Shown: positions 36,548 through 46,434, counted from the stretch's first letter. The stretch: DNA of 64,000 bases from Gracilimonas amylolytica (GCF_002911695.1 NZ_PQBS01000035.1:82533-146532); one strand, 5' to 3'. Program-made: numbers and translations. The notes: generated from the letters alone by a model not told the origin.

Positions 36548-39322
36548 TTATTTGACTAATGTCATTTTTCGAGTCATAACTTTATCACCCACTTCTAACT
36601 GGTAGATATACATACCGCTTGGCTTATCGGTGGCATCCCATTCAAACTGCTGCCGCCCGGATGAAAGCCTGCCTTCAAACAGTACCGCTACAGGCTGACC
36701 AACGATATTAAATATAGACAACTTCACATCCCTCGATTCAGGTAAATAAAATGAAATGGTTGTAACCGGATTAAAAGGATTCGGATAATTTTGGTTTAGT
36801 TCAATTTCTTTCGGTACATCAGAAAGACTTTCCTCAGCCTGCTGGTTAGCAACTTCCGGATAGACCTGCACCTCAAACCGTTCTGTGTTTCGTGATCCAT
36901 CACTTTCACTAAATGTATGGTCGAAGTTCAACGTAAAATCTGATCTCAGATCATATTCTTTATCATTGAATCTATCGAGTAATTTCACTGTCCAGCCGGA
37001 AGGAATATTCTCCCATTTCGTAACGGACAAAGTATAAGAATCATTAGTGGAGCCACCAAAACTCAATGGCATTGAAATAACCTGCTCGGCCGACTCAGGA
37101 ATTGATACCACTTCAAAATATTCATCCCCTTGAATTGCTGAGAATGAAAAAGGAGAATATGAGTCGGGCAAGAATCCAGATAATGAATTCAGGTCTGTCT
37201 TATTTTCAACTAAATTCTCAGGATCTATCATTAAGTTGATCTCCTGTTCAAACCGTCCTGACTTCAGTTTTAGAGTTACTGATCCGGTATCAATATCATT
37301 TAGGTTTACAGTCTCATCAAATTCACTAATTGCACTGCTTAACTCACCCTTACTGATCTCAATATCCTTCGGTTCCATCTCATTTTTGATTCTGAGTATA
37401 TAAATGGAACCGGGAGTCAACTTTTCTTTATTTGATAAAGATCTGAAATCAAGCAAGCCCTGAGCGCCTTTTGCTTGTTCAAAGAACTCAAATGTATTGG
37501 TGGAACTCTCAATTTTATCACTTATCAAATTCCTGAGCGCTCCAACCGGAATTTCTTCATCAAATGGAAGTGTAATCAGGTTCATACCTTCTGCTCCATT
37601 GATAACATCATTTTCATCCAGGTCAACTGCACTGAGTTTAACCATTACGGAGTTATCATTGCTACTTTTGGCTCTGAGTTGAACCTCATTATCCTTAAGT
37701 TTCTGAAGTTCGGTGTCACCGTAATCACCCAATACCAAAACATTCCCATTACTTTCAGCCAGGGTTTCAGGTGAATTGAATGTTTTCGTTTGATCATCCC
37801 AGATCAGCAGCTTCATATCCTGAGAAAGAGTTGCTGCCGTTTCAGATTTCATTGAAGTCAGGTTCCAACCACCTACACTGCTTTGTACAGAACTGACTGC
37901 TGTATCTCCGGGTCTTACTACCCGATCATTTTCATCATTATTCTTAGAATTATCTGCAACGATCGCATTGTTCTGTTCCGAGCCTGAATTTCTAAAACCT
38001 ACCTGATGAATAATCTTACTGTTATAATTTTTAAGACTTAACAGTCCTCCGTCTCCAACTGTTAAGGAACGGGTCAAACCTTTCAGATTATATAAATGAA
38101 CAGGACCTTCTGTAAAGTCTTCTCCCGATCCATCGAAAATTCTTAATTTTTTATAGGGGCCAATGACCAAAGAACTATCTATGCCTAACGTGAAATTATT
38201 TGTTTCCAATACCCATCCTTTGACCGATACATCTGAATTTTCGAGATTACTGATCTCAACATAACTCCCTCTCTCCCCTTTGTTAGAAACATCTGAAATA
38301 ACCAGGTTTGGCACTTTTTTATCCTCTACCATCACATTGTGTGATATAAAATCACCGAGTGAGCCGTCAGTTAAATTGGTCAGGTAAAAAATTCCTCCTT
38401 CACGACCCTCAAAATTAGCATCCTCAGCTACAGGGATTGGAACCTTGGTTGTGTATGTTCCCACCAACCCTGTAAAATTCAAGGTCTGGGCCTTGTAGCC
38501 TGAAAAATCCATGGTATCAGCAGAACTTTGAGAGGCTTCAAATGCCACATCTACTGATATCCGGGAACCGTCATGTTCAAATATTGAAACCTGAAGTGCT
38601 GCGGTGGAATCTCCTTCAAGATAGGATGAATATGTATTTTCAAACATCACAACCGGTGGTTTCAGCACATTAAAGCTAACTCCGAAGGGAGAGATCGGTG
38701 TATCACTGCTTTTCCAGTTCGAGGCTTCACCCAAAAATTGCAGGATCATGTTTTGAGTACCGCTAGCCCCATTTTTTATGAAATACTGATGATTAGGTTT
38801 TACACCAAGTTGAACAAATGAGTTTTCCGTTTCATTTAAAACCGGGGGTATTTCAGTAGCCAGCATTTCTGCATCTTCGGAAACCGATCCGAAATTCAAT
38901 CCGTAGATAAACCGATAAACATTCTCATCCTTTTGATAGACGTAAAACTGATTTTGCGTTCGCCTGAATGGTAACCTACCGTTGAATTCATAGTTCTCGG
39001 TACTCTTACCATTAATATGAATGATACTACCGGCCTGAACCGGATTCAAGAAACGCAGTGATGCTTCCGTGCCGGTTAACACATTTGTTGAAGCATCCCA
39101 TATTCCGGCAGATAGATAGATCTCAGTACCTTCTTCTACATCAATAAGCGGAACCAGGTCAACGGTATTATTGGATGCGTTCACGGATACCACGGCCACA
39201 TCGCCCGGCAATAATATAGATTGGGCTTCAGCCTGAAATCCCAAAAGAGAGATCAGGGTAAAAAGGGCGATATGTAGGATTTTAATTAAGTGTTCAGATA
39301 GTAACTTTATGGCCATAGGCAC
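36548..39322 (-). CDS. Secreted protein with Calx-beta-like and lamin-tail-like regions and a type IX secretion (type A) sorting domain
   Basis: 924 residues. A signal peptide ends near QAEAQ (about 34; an internal Met at residue 3 could be the true start). A Calx-beta-like segment (about 225-330, YLEGDSTAALQVSIFEHDGS) precedes a lamin-tail-like segment (about 345-445, SDVSNKGERGSYVEISNLENSDVSVKGWVLE). The middle is beta-rich without clear motifs. The C-terminal 85 residues are a T9SS type A sorting domain (NQNYPNPFNPVTTISFYL to MYIYQLEVGDKVMTRKM), which targets cargo across the outer membrane by the Por system and is then removed. The cell must therefore encode T9SS elsewhere. The function of the secreted body is unknown; adhesion or surface structure is plausible. 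Confidence 0.88.
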   Translation of the reverse strand: MPMAIKLLSEHLIKILHIALFTLISLLGFQAEAQSILLPGDVAVVSVNASNNTVDLVPLIDVEEGTEIYLSAGIWDASTNVLTGTEASLRFLNPVQAGSIIHINGKSTENYEFNGRLPFRRTQNQFYVYQKDENVYRFIYGLNFGSVSEDAEMLATEIPPVLNETENSFVQLGVKPNHQYFIKNGASGTQNMILQFLGEASNWKSSDTPISPFGVSFNVLKPPVVMFENTYSSYLEGDSTAALQVSIFEHDGSRISVDVAFEASQSSADTMDFSGYKAQTLNFTGLVGTYTTKVPIPVAEDANFEGREGGIFYLTNLTDGSLGDFISHNVMVEDKKVPNLVISDVSNKGERGSYVEISNLENSDVSVKGWVLETNNFTLGIDSSLVIGPYKKLRIFDGSGEDFTEGPVHLYNLKGLTRSLTVGDGGLLSLKNYNSKIIHQVGFRNSGSEQNNAIVADNSKNNDENDRVVRPGDTAVSSVQSSVGGWNLTSMKSETAATLSQDMKLLIWDDQTKTFNSPETLAESNGNVLVLGDYGDTELQKLKDNEVQLRAKSSNDNSVMVKLSAVDLDENDVINGAEGMNLITLPFDEEIPVGALRNLISDKIESSTNTFEFFEQAKGAQGLLDFRSLSNKEKLTPGSIYILRIKNEMEPKDIEISKGELSSAISEFDETVNLNDIDTGSVTLKLKSGRFEQEINLMIDPENLVENKTDLNSLSGFLPDSYSPFSFSAIQGDEYFEVVSIPESAEQVISMPLSFGGSTNDSYTLSVTKWENIPSGWTVKLLDRFNDKEYDLRSDFTLNFDHTFSESDGSRNTERFEVQVYPEVANQQAEESLSDVPKEIELNQNYPNPFNPVTTISFYLPESRDVKLSIFNIVGQPVAVLFEGRLSSGRQQFEWDATDKPSGMYIYQLEVGDKVMTRKMTLVK

Positions 39323-39403
39323 CGTGGTTACTTAAAAAAATGTCTATCTAATTAACATATTTTCAGGCATAAACTCATGTAAAATTTCCTGAAATTTGAG
39401 ATT

Positions 39404-40705
39404 CTAATCATCGAGGTGGGCTTCGCTTAAAAGTCCCTCTGAAGAGGCAACAGCCACAGAAACCGCAGCATCGCCGGTGATATTGACCATGGTTCGGAAC
39501 ATATCCAGGATCCTGTCTACCCCTAAGATCAGAGCAATTCCAGCCGTTGGCACCTGAACCGATTCAAGTACAATAACAAGCATGATGATCCCGGCACCCG
39601 GAACGCCGGCTGCACCTATGGAAGCAGCGGTGGCGGTTAACACGATCGTTAGCTGCTGAACGAGAGTCAGATCCATACCAAGTGCCTGCGCAATGAATAC
39701 CGCTGCTACTGCCTGATACAGGCTGGTACCGTCCATATTTACGGTGGCACCAATTGGCAGAACGAAACTCGCGACCTCATCTTCCACACCCAGGTTCTTC
39801 TCAACCCGCTCCATGGTAACCGGAAGGGTTGCCGCACTGGAACTGGTACTGAAACCGAGCAACATAGCCGGCTGAATAGCACGGAAAAAAGTGCTCAATT
39901 TCATGTTACTGGTGGCCTTGAACAAACTGGCATACACCACAAAAACGTGGATCGTCAAACCGATCAACACGGCCAGACAATACCAGCCTAGGGCATAAAG
40001 CAACTCCAGGGCCTTGCCAAGATCATCACCTGCGAGATCTATCAACAGTGAGGCCATAAGTGCAAAGACCCCATAGGGAGCTGTAAGCATGATGATCTCC
40101 ACGATCCGGATGATCACGTCATTGAAAGCATCGAAAAAGTTGGTAAGTGTTTCCGCTTTCTTTCCACCGATCTGTATGATCCCAATTCCAAGAAGAATTG
40201 CCACAAATACAACCTGCAGCATGTTGGAGTTATCAGAAGCAGCACTAAAAAAGTTTTCAGGCACAATATCTACAAAGAAATCAAGCGGTCCGCGCTCCAT
40301 GACTTCCATAGCAGCTTCATCCTTTCCTTCCAGCGATTCACTGTAGGTAGCCTGAAGTTGTTCCCTTGTTTCTACCGGCAGTGATTTTCCCGGCTTCATG
40401 ATATTTACTGTAGCCAGACCGATACTGATCGCGAATACGGTTGTGATGGCATAAATTGCAACGGTCTTACCTCCCATCCGGGATAACTGAGCGGTATCGT
40501 TCAGGCTTGTAACCCCTGTCACTAACGAGACCAATACCAAAGGAACTGCTATCAATACAAGCAGTTTTATAAAAATGGTTCCGATCGGTTTGATAAATTC
40601 CTGTGTAAAATCATTCAGCCCAACAAGGTTGGCTACCAGTCCCCAGATCAAGCCAAGAACTAAACCGATAATGATTTGCCAGTGTAATTTTCTATACCAT
40701 TTCAT
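39404..40705 (-). CDS. Dicarboxylate/amino acid:cation symporter (DAACS/SLC1 family)
   Basis: 433 residues, about eight transmembrane helices plus two re-entrant loops. Family signatures are visible: a serine-rich hairpin (GFSTSSSAATLPVTM), the second hairpin with GVPGAGIIMLVIVLESV, the NMDGTSLY segment (TM7) and DRILDMFRTMVNITGDAAVSV (TM8, substrate-binding Asp, Arg and Asn). It couples uptake of glutamate/aspartate or C4-dicarboxylates to Na+ or H+. The gene overlaps the upstream DUF92 gene by 4 bases and is the last of a three-gene operon. Confidence 0.93.
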   Translation of the reverse strand: MKWYRKLHWQIIIGLVLGLIWGLVANLVGLNDFTQEFIKPIGTIFIKLLVLIAVPLVLVSLVTGVTSLNDTAQLSRMGGKTVAIYAITTVFAISIGLATVNIMKPGKSLPVETREQLQATYSESLEGKDEAAMEVMERGPLDFFVDIVPENFFSAASDNSNMLQVVFVAILLGIGIIQIGGKKAETLTNFFDAFNDVIIRIVEIIMLTAPYGVFALMASLLIDLAGDDLGKALELLYALGWYCLAVLIGLTIHVFVVYASLFKATSNMKLSTFFRAIQPAMLLGFSTSSSAATLPVTMERVEKNLGVEDEVASFVLPIGATVNMDGTSLYQAVAAVFIAQALGMDLTLVQQLTIVLTATAASIGAAGVPGAGIIMLVIVLESVQVPTAGIALILGVDRILDMFRTMVNITGDAAVSVAVASSEGLLSEAHLDD

Positions 40706-41571
40706 ATGCCAGTAATTAAAATTATGATAAAACTTATGATCGTTGCGATCCCGGCTGAGATCCAGTTAACCATGTTGTTGCTAACATATAGCTTGTCGAT
40801 CCCAAATAACCGAAATCCAAAGAGTTCGATTTGTTGATATTGGTAACGGGCGCCAATGTAAGAATCCGTGAGACAACCTAAAAATCCAAGAGCAGATATA
40901 GTGATCGCTTCAAACAAATTTCCATTTTCAGCCAGTAACCAATACAAAATTCCTATGAAGGCAGCCCCCAGAATTCCACCAAGTGTACCATAAAAGCTAA
41001 TACCGCCATCGGTTCCGGGTTCAACTTTTTTCCAGCTTGTAATAAGCCTTGTTTGTGACTTAAACCGCCTGTAACCGATCTCAGTAGCCCATGTATCGGA
41101 TGTAGTTGCTGCTAATGATGCCGAGGCAGCCACCAAAAACTCTGGTTGTTTGGTAAAAAACCAGATCAAAATTCCTAAGCAGAACCAAAAACCATTGGCC
41201 CAAACCTGTTTCCCATCTCGCCTGAATTTTTTCTCGAGAAACCCTTCTTCCGACACCTGATCTTTTGACAGAATGGAACCCGAAATAAAAAATGCGAGCA
41301 CCAAACCGGCGCCTAATGTTCCTCCAAGCCCATAGGCGATCATACCAAAAATGGTAGCTGATACCGCCCCATCAATAGTTAACCAATTGATGAGAAAAGC
41401 AGTGAACGTTAAAAGAAATGCTAATAATAACCCTATCAGTATTTGTTGATGGGTGATTGCTCCGCTATAAACTGTAAAGACAACGATTATTGATAGGGAA
41501 AAAAAGATATTTACCCAACGGTCTAACACGGGATTAACCGGGGTTTGTAGAAATATCTTCGTCTCGGTCAT
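40702..41571 (-). CDS. DUF92 family integral membrane protein
   Basis: 289 residues with about seven transmembrane helices. It carries DUF92 landmarks: TIDGAVSATIFGMIAYGLGG, the SLAATTSDTWATEIGYR motif, the VEPGTDGGISFYGTLGGILGAAFIG segment and GFLGCLTDSYIGARYQ. In plants the family includes the phytyl-phosphate kinase VTE6; bacterial members are thought to phosphorylate isoprenoid alcohols, but this is not shown here. Its start lies 38 bases inside the upstream DUF3098 gene, and it overlaps the downstream symporter by 4 bases, so translational coupling is likely. Confidence 0.85.
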   Translation of the reverse strand: MTETKIFLQTPVNPVLDRWVNIFFSLSIIVVFTVYSGAITHQQILIGLLLAFLLTFTAFLINWLTIDGAVSATIFGMIAYGLGGTLGAGLVLAFFISGSILSKDQVSEEGFLEKKFRRDGKQVWANGFWFCLGILIWFFTKQPEFLVAASASLAATTSDTWATEIGYRRFKSQTRLITSWKKVEPGTDGGISFYGTLGGILGAAFIGILYWLLAENGNLFEAITISALGFLGCLTDSYIGARYQYQQIELFGFRLFGIDKLYVSNNMVNWISAGIATIISFIIILITGI

Positions 41572-41782
41572 GTTTCATGATCGCAAAGATCACAAGAACG
41601 TACCCTGCCATGATCACAATTGGAGAAATGAAAAGAGAAATAAAACCATTTACTTCATTCTCTAAATACATGGCTGTGAATCCACCAACTATAAGCAATA
41701 TCGCAAAACCGATCATCTTATAGTTATACGCAGAAAAAAACATTGGTTGGTCGACTGCTTTTTTACCTTTTCGTTTTGCCAT
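41534..41782 (-). CDS. DUF3098 small membrane protein
   Basis: 82 residues with a basic N-terminus and two transmembrane helices (about 24-42 and 50-68) separated by a short loop. The second ends in PIVIMAGYVLVIFAIM, typical of DUF3098, a family largely confined to Bacteroidota and relatives. In other genomes the family often lies next to cell-division or isoprenoid genes; here it leads an operon with DUF92 and a symporter. It overlaps the DUF92 start by 38 bases. An excellent Bacteroidota promoter lies about 50 bases upstream. Confidence 0.85.
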   Translation of the reverse strand: MAKRKGKKAVDQPMFFSAYNYKMIGFAILLIVGGFTAMYLENEVNGFISLFISPIVIMAGYVLVIFAIMKHDRDEDISTNPG

Positions 41783-41827
41783 GTTCTTTTGCTTAAATTA
41801 ATTCAAATTACTTCAGTGAATGACGGA

Positions 41828-41859
41828 CAAAGTTATTTAATAATCTGATAAACCCAAAA
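41828..41859 (-). promoter_or_regulatory. Bacteroidota-type promoter for the DUF3098-DUF92-symporter operon
   Basis: Read on the minus strand: TTTTG (41859-41855), 19 bases, TAACTTTG (41835-41828). This is an exact -33/-7 arrangement with ideal spacing, about 45 bases upstream of the DUF3098 start codon. It is one of the clearest promoters in the window. Confidence 0.75.
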
Positions 41860-41874
41860 GCTCAAAACTCATAC

Positions 41875-42471
41875 ATGCAGGTAATTCTTGCCTCTCAAAG
41901 TCCCAGGCGAAAAAAACTTTTAGAACAGATCGGGTTGAGGTTTATGATATCCCCCAGTAGCATTTCTGAAGATTCAGATCTCACTGACCCGGTTGCACTG
42001 GTTGAAGAACTGGCTCTGGAAAAAGCAAAGGATGTCGCAAAGCATCACTTTCGATCTTTGATAATTGGTTCAGATACTGTTGTGGTACACCGGGGCAAGA
42101 TCCTTGGTAAACCTACTGACGAAGAAGACGCCATTCAAATGTTAACGGATCTTAGCGGCACAACTCATAGTGTTTATACGGGTGTGGCTTTTGTAAAAAC
42201 AGACGGGAATGGTCAAACCTCTGACACCCTAAGTTTTTATGAACAGACCAAAGTAACATTCAGCACGTTGGATGAGTCCGATATTTTAGCGTATGTTAAA
42301 AAAGGGAGTCCCATGGACAAGGCCGGAGGTTACGGTATTCAGGATGATCATGGTGCCCTGTTTGTAGAAAAGATCGAAGGTGATTACTACAATGTCGTCG
42401 GGTTTCCGCTGAACCGATTTTACCGAGAGCTCAAAAAGTTCTCTCCTGAAACCAAAATTCAAATTCAGTAA
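41875..42471 (+). CDS. maf: Maf-family nucleotide pyrophosphatase
   Basis: 198 residues, cytoplasmic, full length. The N-terminal ASQSPRRKKLLEQIG is the Maf signature, followed by the GSDTVVVHRGKILGKP segment and YVKKGSPMDKAGGYGIQDDHGALFVEKIEGDYYNVVGFPL. These enzymes hydrolyse non-canonical or excess nucleoside triphosphates (dTTP/UTP group) and are linked to septum inhibition when overproduced. The stop codon abuts the start of the TPR gene with no gap, so they are co-translated. Confidence 0.95.
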   Translation: MQVILASQSPRRKKLLEQIGLRFMISPSSISEDSDLTDPVALVEELALEKAKDVAKHHFRSLIIGSDTVVVHRGKILGKPTDEEDAIQMLTDLSGTTHSVYTGVAFVKTDGNGQTSDTLSFYEQTKVTFSTLDESDILAYVKKGSPMDKAGGYGIQDDHGALFVEKIEGDYYNVVGFPLNRFYRELKKFSPETKIQIQ

Positions 42472-44319
42472 ATGATCAAGCACATCACATATATTCTTTC
42501 ATTCTTGTTTTTACTGTTGAGTACAGGCGTGATGGCTCAAAATAGCAGTGATTATCAACTGGCCGTTCGGCTCATACAGCAGCAGGAGTATTCCGAGGCA
42601 CTTCCTATTCTGGAGGAACTGCATCAGAAAGATCCAGACATGTATGTTTATGCGGATCGATTGATCGACTGTCTGATTCAAGTCAAGGATTATGATCGTG
42701 GATTAGAGATAGCCGGAAAATTTAAAGGAAGGCCTAATTTTGATGCGCAGATCAAGATCCGGATCGGGGAGCTCAATCACTATCTGGGTAATGAAGAAAG
42801 AGCCCTTGAAATATGGAAATCGAACATCAGCGAGAATCCAAAACAATATCAGATCTACATAAACACAGCCCGAAAAATGGTAGATCGACGGGAATACCTC
42901 GAAGCTGTGGATGTTTACAAACAAGCGCGTACAGACCTGCAGAACAAACAACTCTTTTTTGGGGACATCGCCAATGCCTACATGCAGGCCGGGGAATATG
43001 AACTTGCCATCAACGAATGGCTGGCTCTTTTGGAAGAATCCCCTAATCAGATCACATTTATCCAACGCAGTCTGTTACGATTTAATGACCCCATACTGTA
43101 CGATATCACAATTGTAGAACTGAATGACCGGCTATCTGATATCTCTGTCACTAATTCACTGTACAGAACTTACTATGAACTTCAGATCTGGCTGCTTCAG
43201 GAAAATAAGCTGTACCGCAGGGCATTAGCGGCCGCAAAAGAATACGAAAACCGTTCAAACAGCTACAACTATTCAGTCTTCAACCTTGGCAGGCAACTTG
43301 TGGAAAACAATGAATTTGAACTCGCCATTGACGCCTTTTCATTTTATACGGATAACACCTTTGGTGAATTAAGGTGGCGAAGTCTTGAAGAACTCTCAGA
43401 AACCTACTCACGGTGGGCAAAATACCTGGATGATTTCAGTCTCGAGCGCCAGGCCAATAGTGACAGCCTGTATAATTTATCGATGGCCATGCTGGATTCC
43501 ATCGAAACAGAGACGAACAGTTATAGCCGTATGAGTCATGTTTTTCTAAAGAAGGCTGAATTATCTTTGGATCATATTTTCAATCTGGAAACCGCTGAAC
43601 GATCACTGGAAAAGCTTAAATCCACCTCAGGTACAGTTGAACAACCTGAGATCCCCTATCTTGAAGGAAGGATCCACCTAAGTAAAAAGGAATTCCCCCA
43701 GGCCAGGATACAGCTTACCCGTTCCAATAAGATGGCAGAGATCGGTGAGATCGCAGAAAAGACACGATATTTCCTGGCATTGACGGATTTTTACGCCGGT
43801 GATTTTGAATTTGCTACCATTCAGCTCAAAACCCTTGGACGTAACAACACCTCATTTTATGCCAATGATGCGCTGGCATTAAGGCTTTGGCTACAAGATG
43901 GACTGTCCATCGATACTACCGGTTCTAACCTTAAAACATTTGCTGAAGCTGTGTTTTTAGACAATAATGGAAAAACAAGACAGGGAGCTGAGATCTTTTC
44001 AGACATCATTACTGACCCGGAATTTTACGCACTTAAAGACGACGCCATCCTATTTTATGTACAGTCTCCTTATATCCCGGATGAGGATAAATATACGGCG
44101 TTGAATAACTTTTTAACCGCCGGATCGGAGTCACCTGTAAAGGAGAAACTGCTTTGGGAAAAAGCCCTCCTTTCTGAAAGATTAGGTGATTCCACTCAGC
44201 TTTCGGTTCAACCCGCGGAAGATATATTTGAGGAGTTGATATTATCCTATCCTACCGGCTTTTATGCTCCATATGCCCGTGAAAAACTGACTGAATTTTC
44301 GACTTCCAAAAACTCCTGA
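42472..44319 (+). CDS. Secreted TPR-repeat protein
   Basis: 615 residues with a signal peptide (to GVMAQ, about 23) and no transmembrane helix afterwards. The body is helical with TPR-like repeats (residues about 25-200, for example YSEALPILEELHQKDP, EERALEIWKSNISENP, EYELAINEWLALLEESP) and further degenerate repeats to the C-terminus (PQARIQLTRSNKM, FEFATIQLKTL). TPR arrays mediate protein-protein contact, here in the periplasm. It follows maf with no gap and is followed 6 bases later by the GATase-like gene. The exact role is unknown. Confidence 0.75.
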   Translation: MIKHITYILSFLFLLLSTGVMAQNSSDYQLAVRLIQQQEYSEALPILEELHQKDPDMYVYADRLIDCLIQVKDYDRGLEIAGKFKGRPNFDAQIKIRIGELNHYLGNEERALEIWKSNISENPKQYQIYINTARKMVDRREYLEAVDVYKQARTDLQNKQLFFGDIANAYMQAGEYELAINEWLALLEESPNQITFIQRSLLRFNDPILYDITIVELNDRLSDISVTNSLYRTYYELQIWLLQENKLYRRALAAAKEYENRSNSYNYSVFNLGRQLVENNEFELAIDAFSFYTDNTFGELRWRSLEELSETYSRWAKYLDDFSLERQANSDSLYNLSMAMLDSIETETNSYSRMSHVFLKKAELSLDHIFNLETAERSLEKLKSTSGTVEQPEIPYLEGRIHLSKKEFPQARIQLTRSNKMAEIGEIAEKTRYFLALTDFYAGDFEFATIQLKTLGRNNTSFYANDALALRLWLQDGLSIDTTGSNLKTFAEAVFLDNNGKTRQGAEIFSDIITDPEFYALKDDAILFYVQSPYIPDEDKYTALNNFLTAGSESPVKEKLLWEKALLSERLGDSTQLSVQPAEDIFEELILSYPTGFYAPYAREKLTEFSTSKNS

Positions 44320-44325
44320 GAGATT

Positions 44326-45594
44326 ATGAAGACCAAGATCATTTCAATCATTCTGTTTTGCATAGCACCGTTCATGTATGTTCAGGCTCAACAACACATA
44401 CTTGTAAGTATGGATGCTTCACAAACGAATCATCTTAAAGCCTATGGTGTGGTATTCAACCATATTGTGGATGGTTATTCTGCTCAGTGGTTACTGAACT
44501 ATCGCGGAGGCAGTTTCTTGGTACAGGCTGAAAATGATATCATCCGTAAAAGCAGGTTACGTAATGTTTCTTTTGAGACCCTTAGTTCGGCCGAGGTAAA
44601 TCGTATCATTTCTGAGGTTGAAAGTAACAGCAGTAATACTGCGGTAGTGCCACTTGAAAAAGCCCCAAAGATCGCCGTTTATACCCCTGATCAAGCGCTC
44701 CCCTGGGATGATGCCGTAACCCTGGCGCTAACCTATGCTGAAGTGGAGTATGATAAGATCTGGGACACTGAAGTACTGGAAGGTAAATTGGATGAATACG
44801 ATTGGCTGCATCTTCACCACGAGGATTTTACGGGACAATACGGAAAATTCTGGGCCAGTTATAAAAGCATGCCCTGGTATATAGCCCAGGTAAAACAAAT
44901 GGAGGCCATGGCCGAAAAACTGGGTTTTTCATCCGTAAGCGAGCAAAAAAAAGAAGTAGCACGTACCATTAAACGATATGTCGGTAACGGCGGCTTCCTG
45001 TTTGCCATGTGTTCAGGAACCGATACCTTTGACATTGCCTTAGCTGCCGAGGGCGTTGACATAGCCCCAGAACAATTTGACGGGGACCCCGCCGATCCAA
45101 ATGCACAGGAAAAACTCGACTTCAGCAAGACCTTTGCCTTCGAGAATTTTCAGTTAAAGACCAATCCATCTGAGTATGAACATGCCGATATTGATGTTCC
45201 GGTTTCAATTAACCGGGTAGATCAATCCCTTGATTTCTTTACACTGTTTGAATTTTCAGCCAAATGGGATCCGGTTCCAACCATGCTTACACAAAACCAT
45301 GTGAGCAGTGTTCGAGGTTTCTATGGGCAGACCACTGCTTTTCAAAAGGATAAAGTAAAATCATCAGCTGTTATTCTTGGTGAAGCTCCCGGTCGTGATC
45401 AGGTTAAATACCTGCACGGTAACTACGGAAATGGAACCTTTACCTTTTATGCCGGTCATGATCCGGAAGACTATACGCATCGGGTGAACGACCCTCCCAC
45501 TGACCTGGCCCTGCACCCCAACAGTCCCGGATACCGACTTATACTGAACAACATTCTGTTCCCTGCGGCTCAAAAAAAGAAGAAAAAAACTTAA
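44326..45594 (+). CDS. Secreted protein resembling Bacteroidota 'asparagine synthetase B'-annotated proteins (class I GATase-like fold)
   Basis: 422 residues, signal peptide (to YVQAQ, about 22). After a short N-terminal segment (HILVSMDASQTNHLKAYGVVF) comes a GATase-like domain (about 115-300): KIAVYTPDQALPWDDAVTLALTYAEVEYDKIWD, the nucleophile-elbow-like FLFAMCSGTDTFDIAL and a later H-rich C-terminal region (YLHGNYGNGTFTFYAGHDPEDYTH). Similar proteins in Bacteroidota genomes carry the name asparagine synthetase B, but this one lacks an N-terminal Cys nucleophile and a synthetase domain, so that name is doubtful. The Lys-rich tail is odd. It is co-directional with the TPR gene 6 bases upstream and may share its transcript. 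Confidence 0.65.
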   Translation: MKTKIISIILFCIAPFMYVQAQQHILVSMDASQTNHLKAYGVVFNHIVDGYSAQWLLNYRGGSFLVQAENDIIRKSRLRNVSFETLSSAEVNRIISEVESNSSNTAVVPLEKAPKIAVYTPDQALPWDDAVTLALTYAEVEYDKIWDTEVLEGKLDEYDWLHLHHEDFTGQYGKFWASYKSMPWYIAQVKQMEAMAEKLGFSSVSEQKKEVARTIKRYVGNGGFLFAMCSGTDTFDIALAAEGVDIAPEQFDGDPADPNAQEKLDFSKTFAFENFQLKTNPSEYEHADIDVPVSINRVDQSLDFFTLFEFSAKWDPVPTMLTQNHVSSVRGFYGQTTAFQKDKVKSSAVILGEAPGRDQVKYLHGNYGNGTFTFYAGHDPEDYTHRVNDPPTDLALHPNSPGYRLILNNILFPAAQKKKKKT

Positions 45595-45672
45595 TGAGCG
45601 TTCATTGCTCAATGTTAAGTGTTAAATTTAAGAGTGCTTGAAAATCGAACCTTTAACACTACACATTTTAGC

Positions 45673-46434
45673 ATGAAGCCCACCCGAAACTTTGAAGACC
45701 TCGTTGAACTGGTAGCCATACTCAGGAAAGAATGCCCCTGGGACCGAAAACAAACCCACGAATCCATCAAAGATAATTTGATCGAGGAGGCCTATGAAGC
45801 CATTGAAGCCCTCGACAACAAAGACTATGACGAGTTCAAAAAAGAGATCGGGGATCTGTTACTGCATGTGGTCTTTCATTCAAAAATGGCCAGCGAAACC
45901 GAGACGTTCGACATTGGGGATGTGATCTACACCCTGATGGAAAAACTGATCAGGCGTCACCCCCATGTATTTGGAGATACCGAAGTTGACGGAGAAGAAC
46001 AGGTATCGGAGAATTGGGAGAACATAAAGCTGAAGGAAGGGAAAAAATCGACCCTGGATGGCTTACCGGTTCACCTGCCGGCATTGATACGGGCACAACG
46101 CATGCAGGAAAAAGCCGCCAATGTAGGCTTCGACTGGCCGGCATGGAAACTTGCCTGGGAGAAGCTGGATGAAGAATTGCAGGAATTCCGGCAGGCATTA
46201 GAAAATGGGAATCAGGAAGAGTTGTCAGATGAATTTGGAGACGTGCTATTTTCGCTGGTAAACGTAAGCCGATATTTTGACCTGAATGCGGAAGACAGCC
46301 TGCGTCAAACCAACAGTAAATTTGAGCAACGCTTTCGCCATATCGAAAAACGTTTGAAAGAAAAGGACAAAACGGTCAAGGATTCCACCCTTGAAGAAAT
46401 GGACCAATTCTGGGAAGAAGCCAAAAAGCTTTGA
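45673..46434 (+). CDS. mazG: Nucleoside triphosphate pyrophosphohydrolase MazG
   Basis: About 253 residues from the ATG at 45673; an in-frame GTG at 45619 gives an implausible extension. Two MazG domains are visible. The first has LRKECPWDRKQTHESIKDNLIEEAYEAIEALD and EIGDLLLHVVFHSKMA, with the EExxD-type metal site. The second has WAKLDEELQEF-like spacing (KLAWEKLDEELQEFRQAL, then LSDEFGDVLFSLVNVSRYF). The enzyme converts NTPs to NMPs and removes aberrant nucleotides. It lies 78 bases after the GATase-like gene, so it may be the end of the maf transcript, which would group two nucleotide-housecleaning enzymes. Confidence 0.94.
   Translation: MKPTRNFEDLVELVAILRKECPWDRKQTHESIKDNLIEEAYEAIEALDNKDYDEFKKEIGDLLLHVVFHSKMASETETFDIGDVIYTLMEKLIRRHPHVFGDTEVDGEEQVSENWENIKLKEGKKSTLDGLPVHLPALIRAQRMQEKAANVGFDWPAWKLAWEKLDEELQEFRQALENGNQEELSDEFGDVLFSLVNVSRYFDLNAEDSLRQTNSKFEQRFRHIEKRLKEKDKTVKDSTLEEMDQFWEEAKKL

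Noticed and set aside
44326..45594. True asparagine synthetase B
   Set aside because: There is no N-terminal catalytic Cys and no synthetase domain; the protein is secreted. Only a GATase-like fold is supported.
45619..45672. A GTG start for mazG at 45619
   Set aside because: The added residues are not MazG-like and the next ATG matches the family start.
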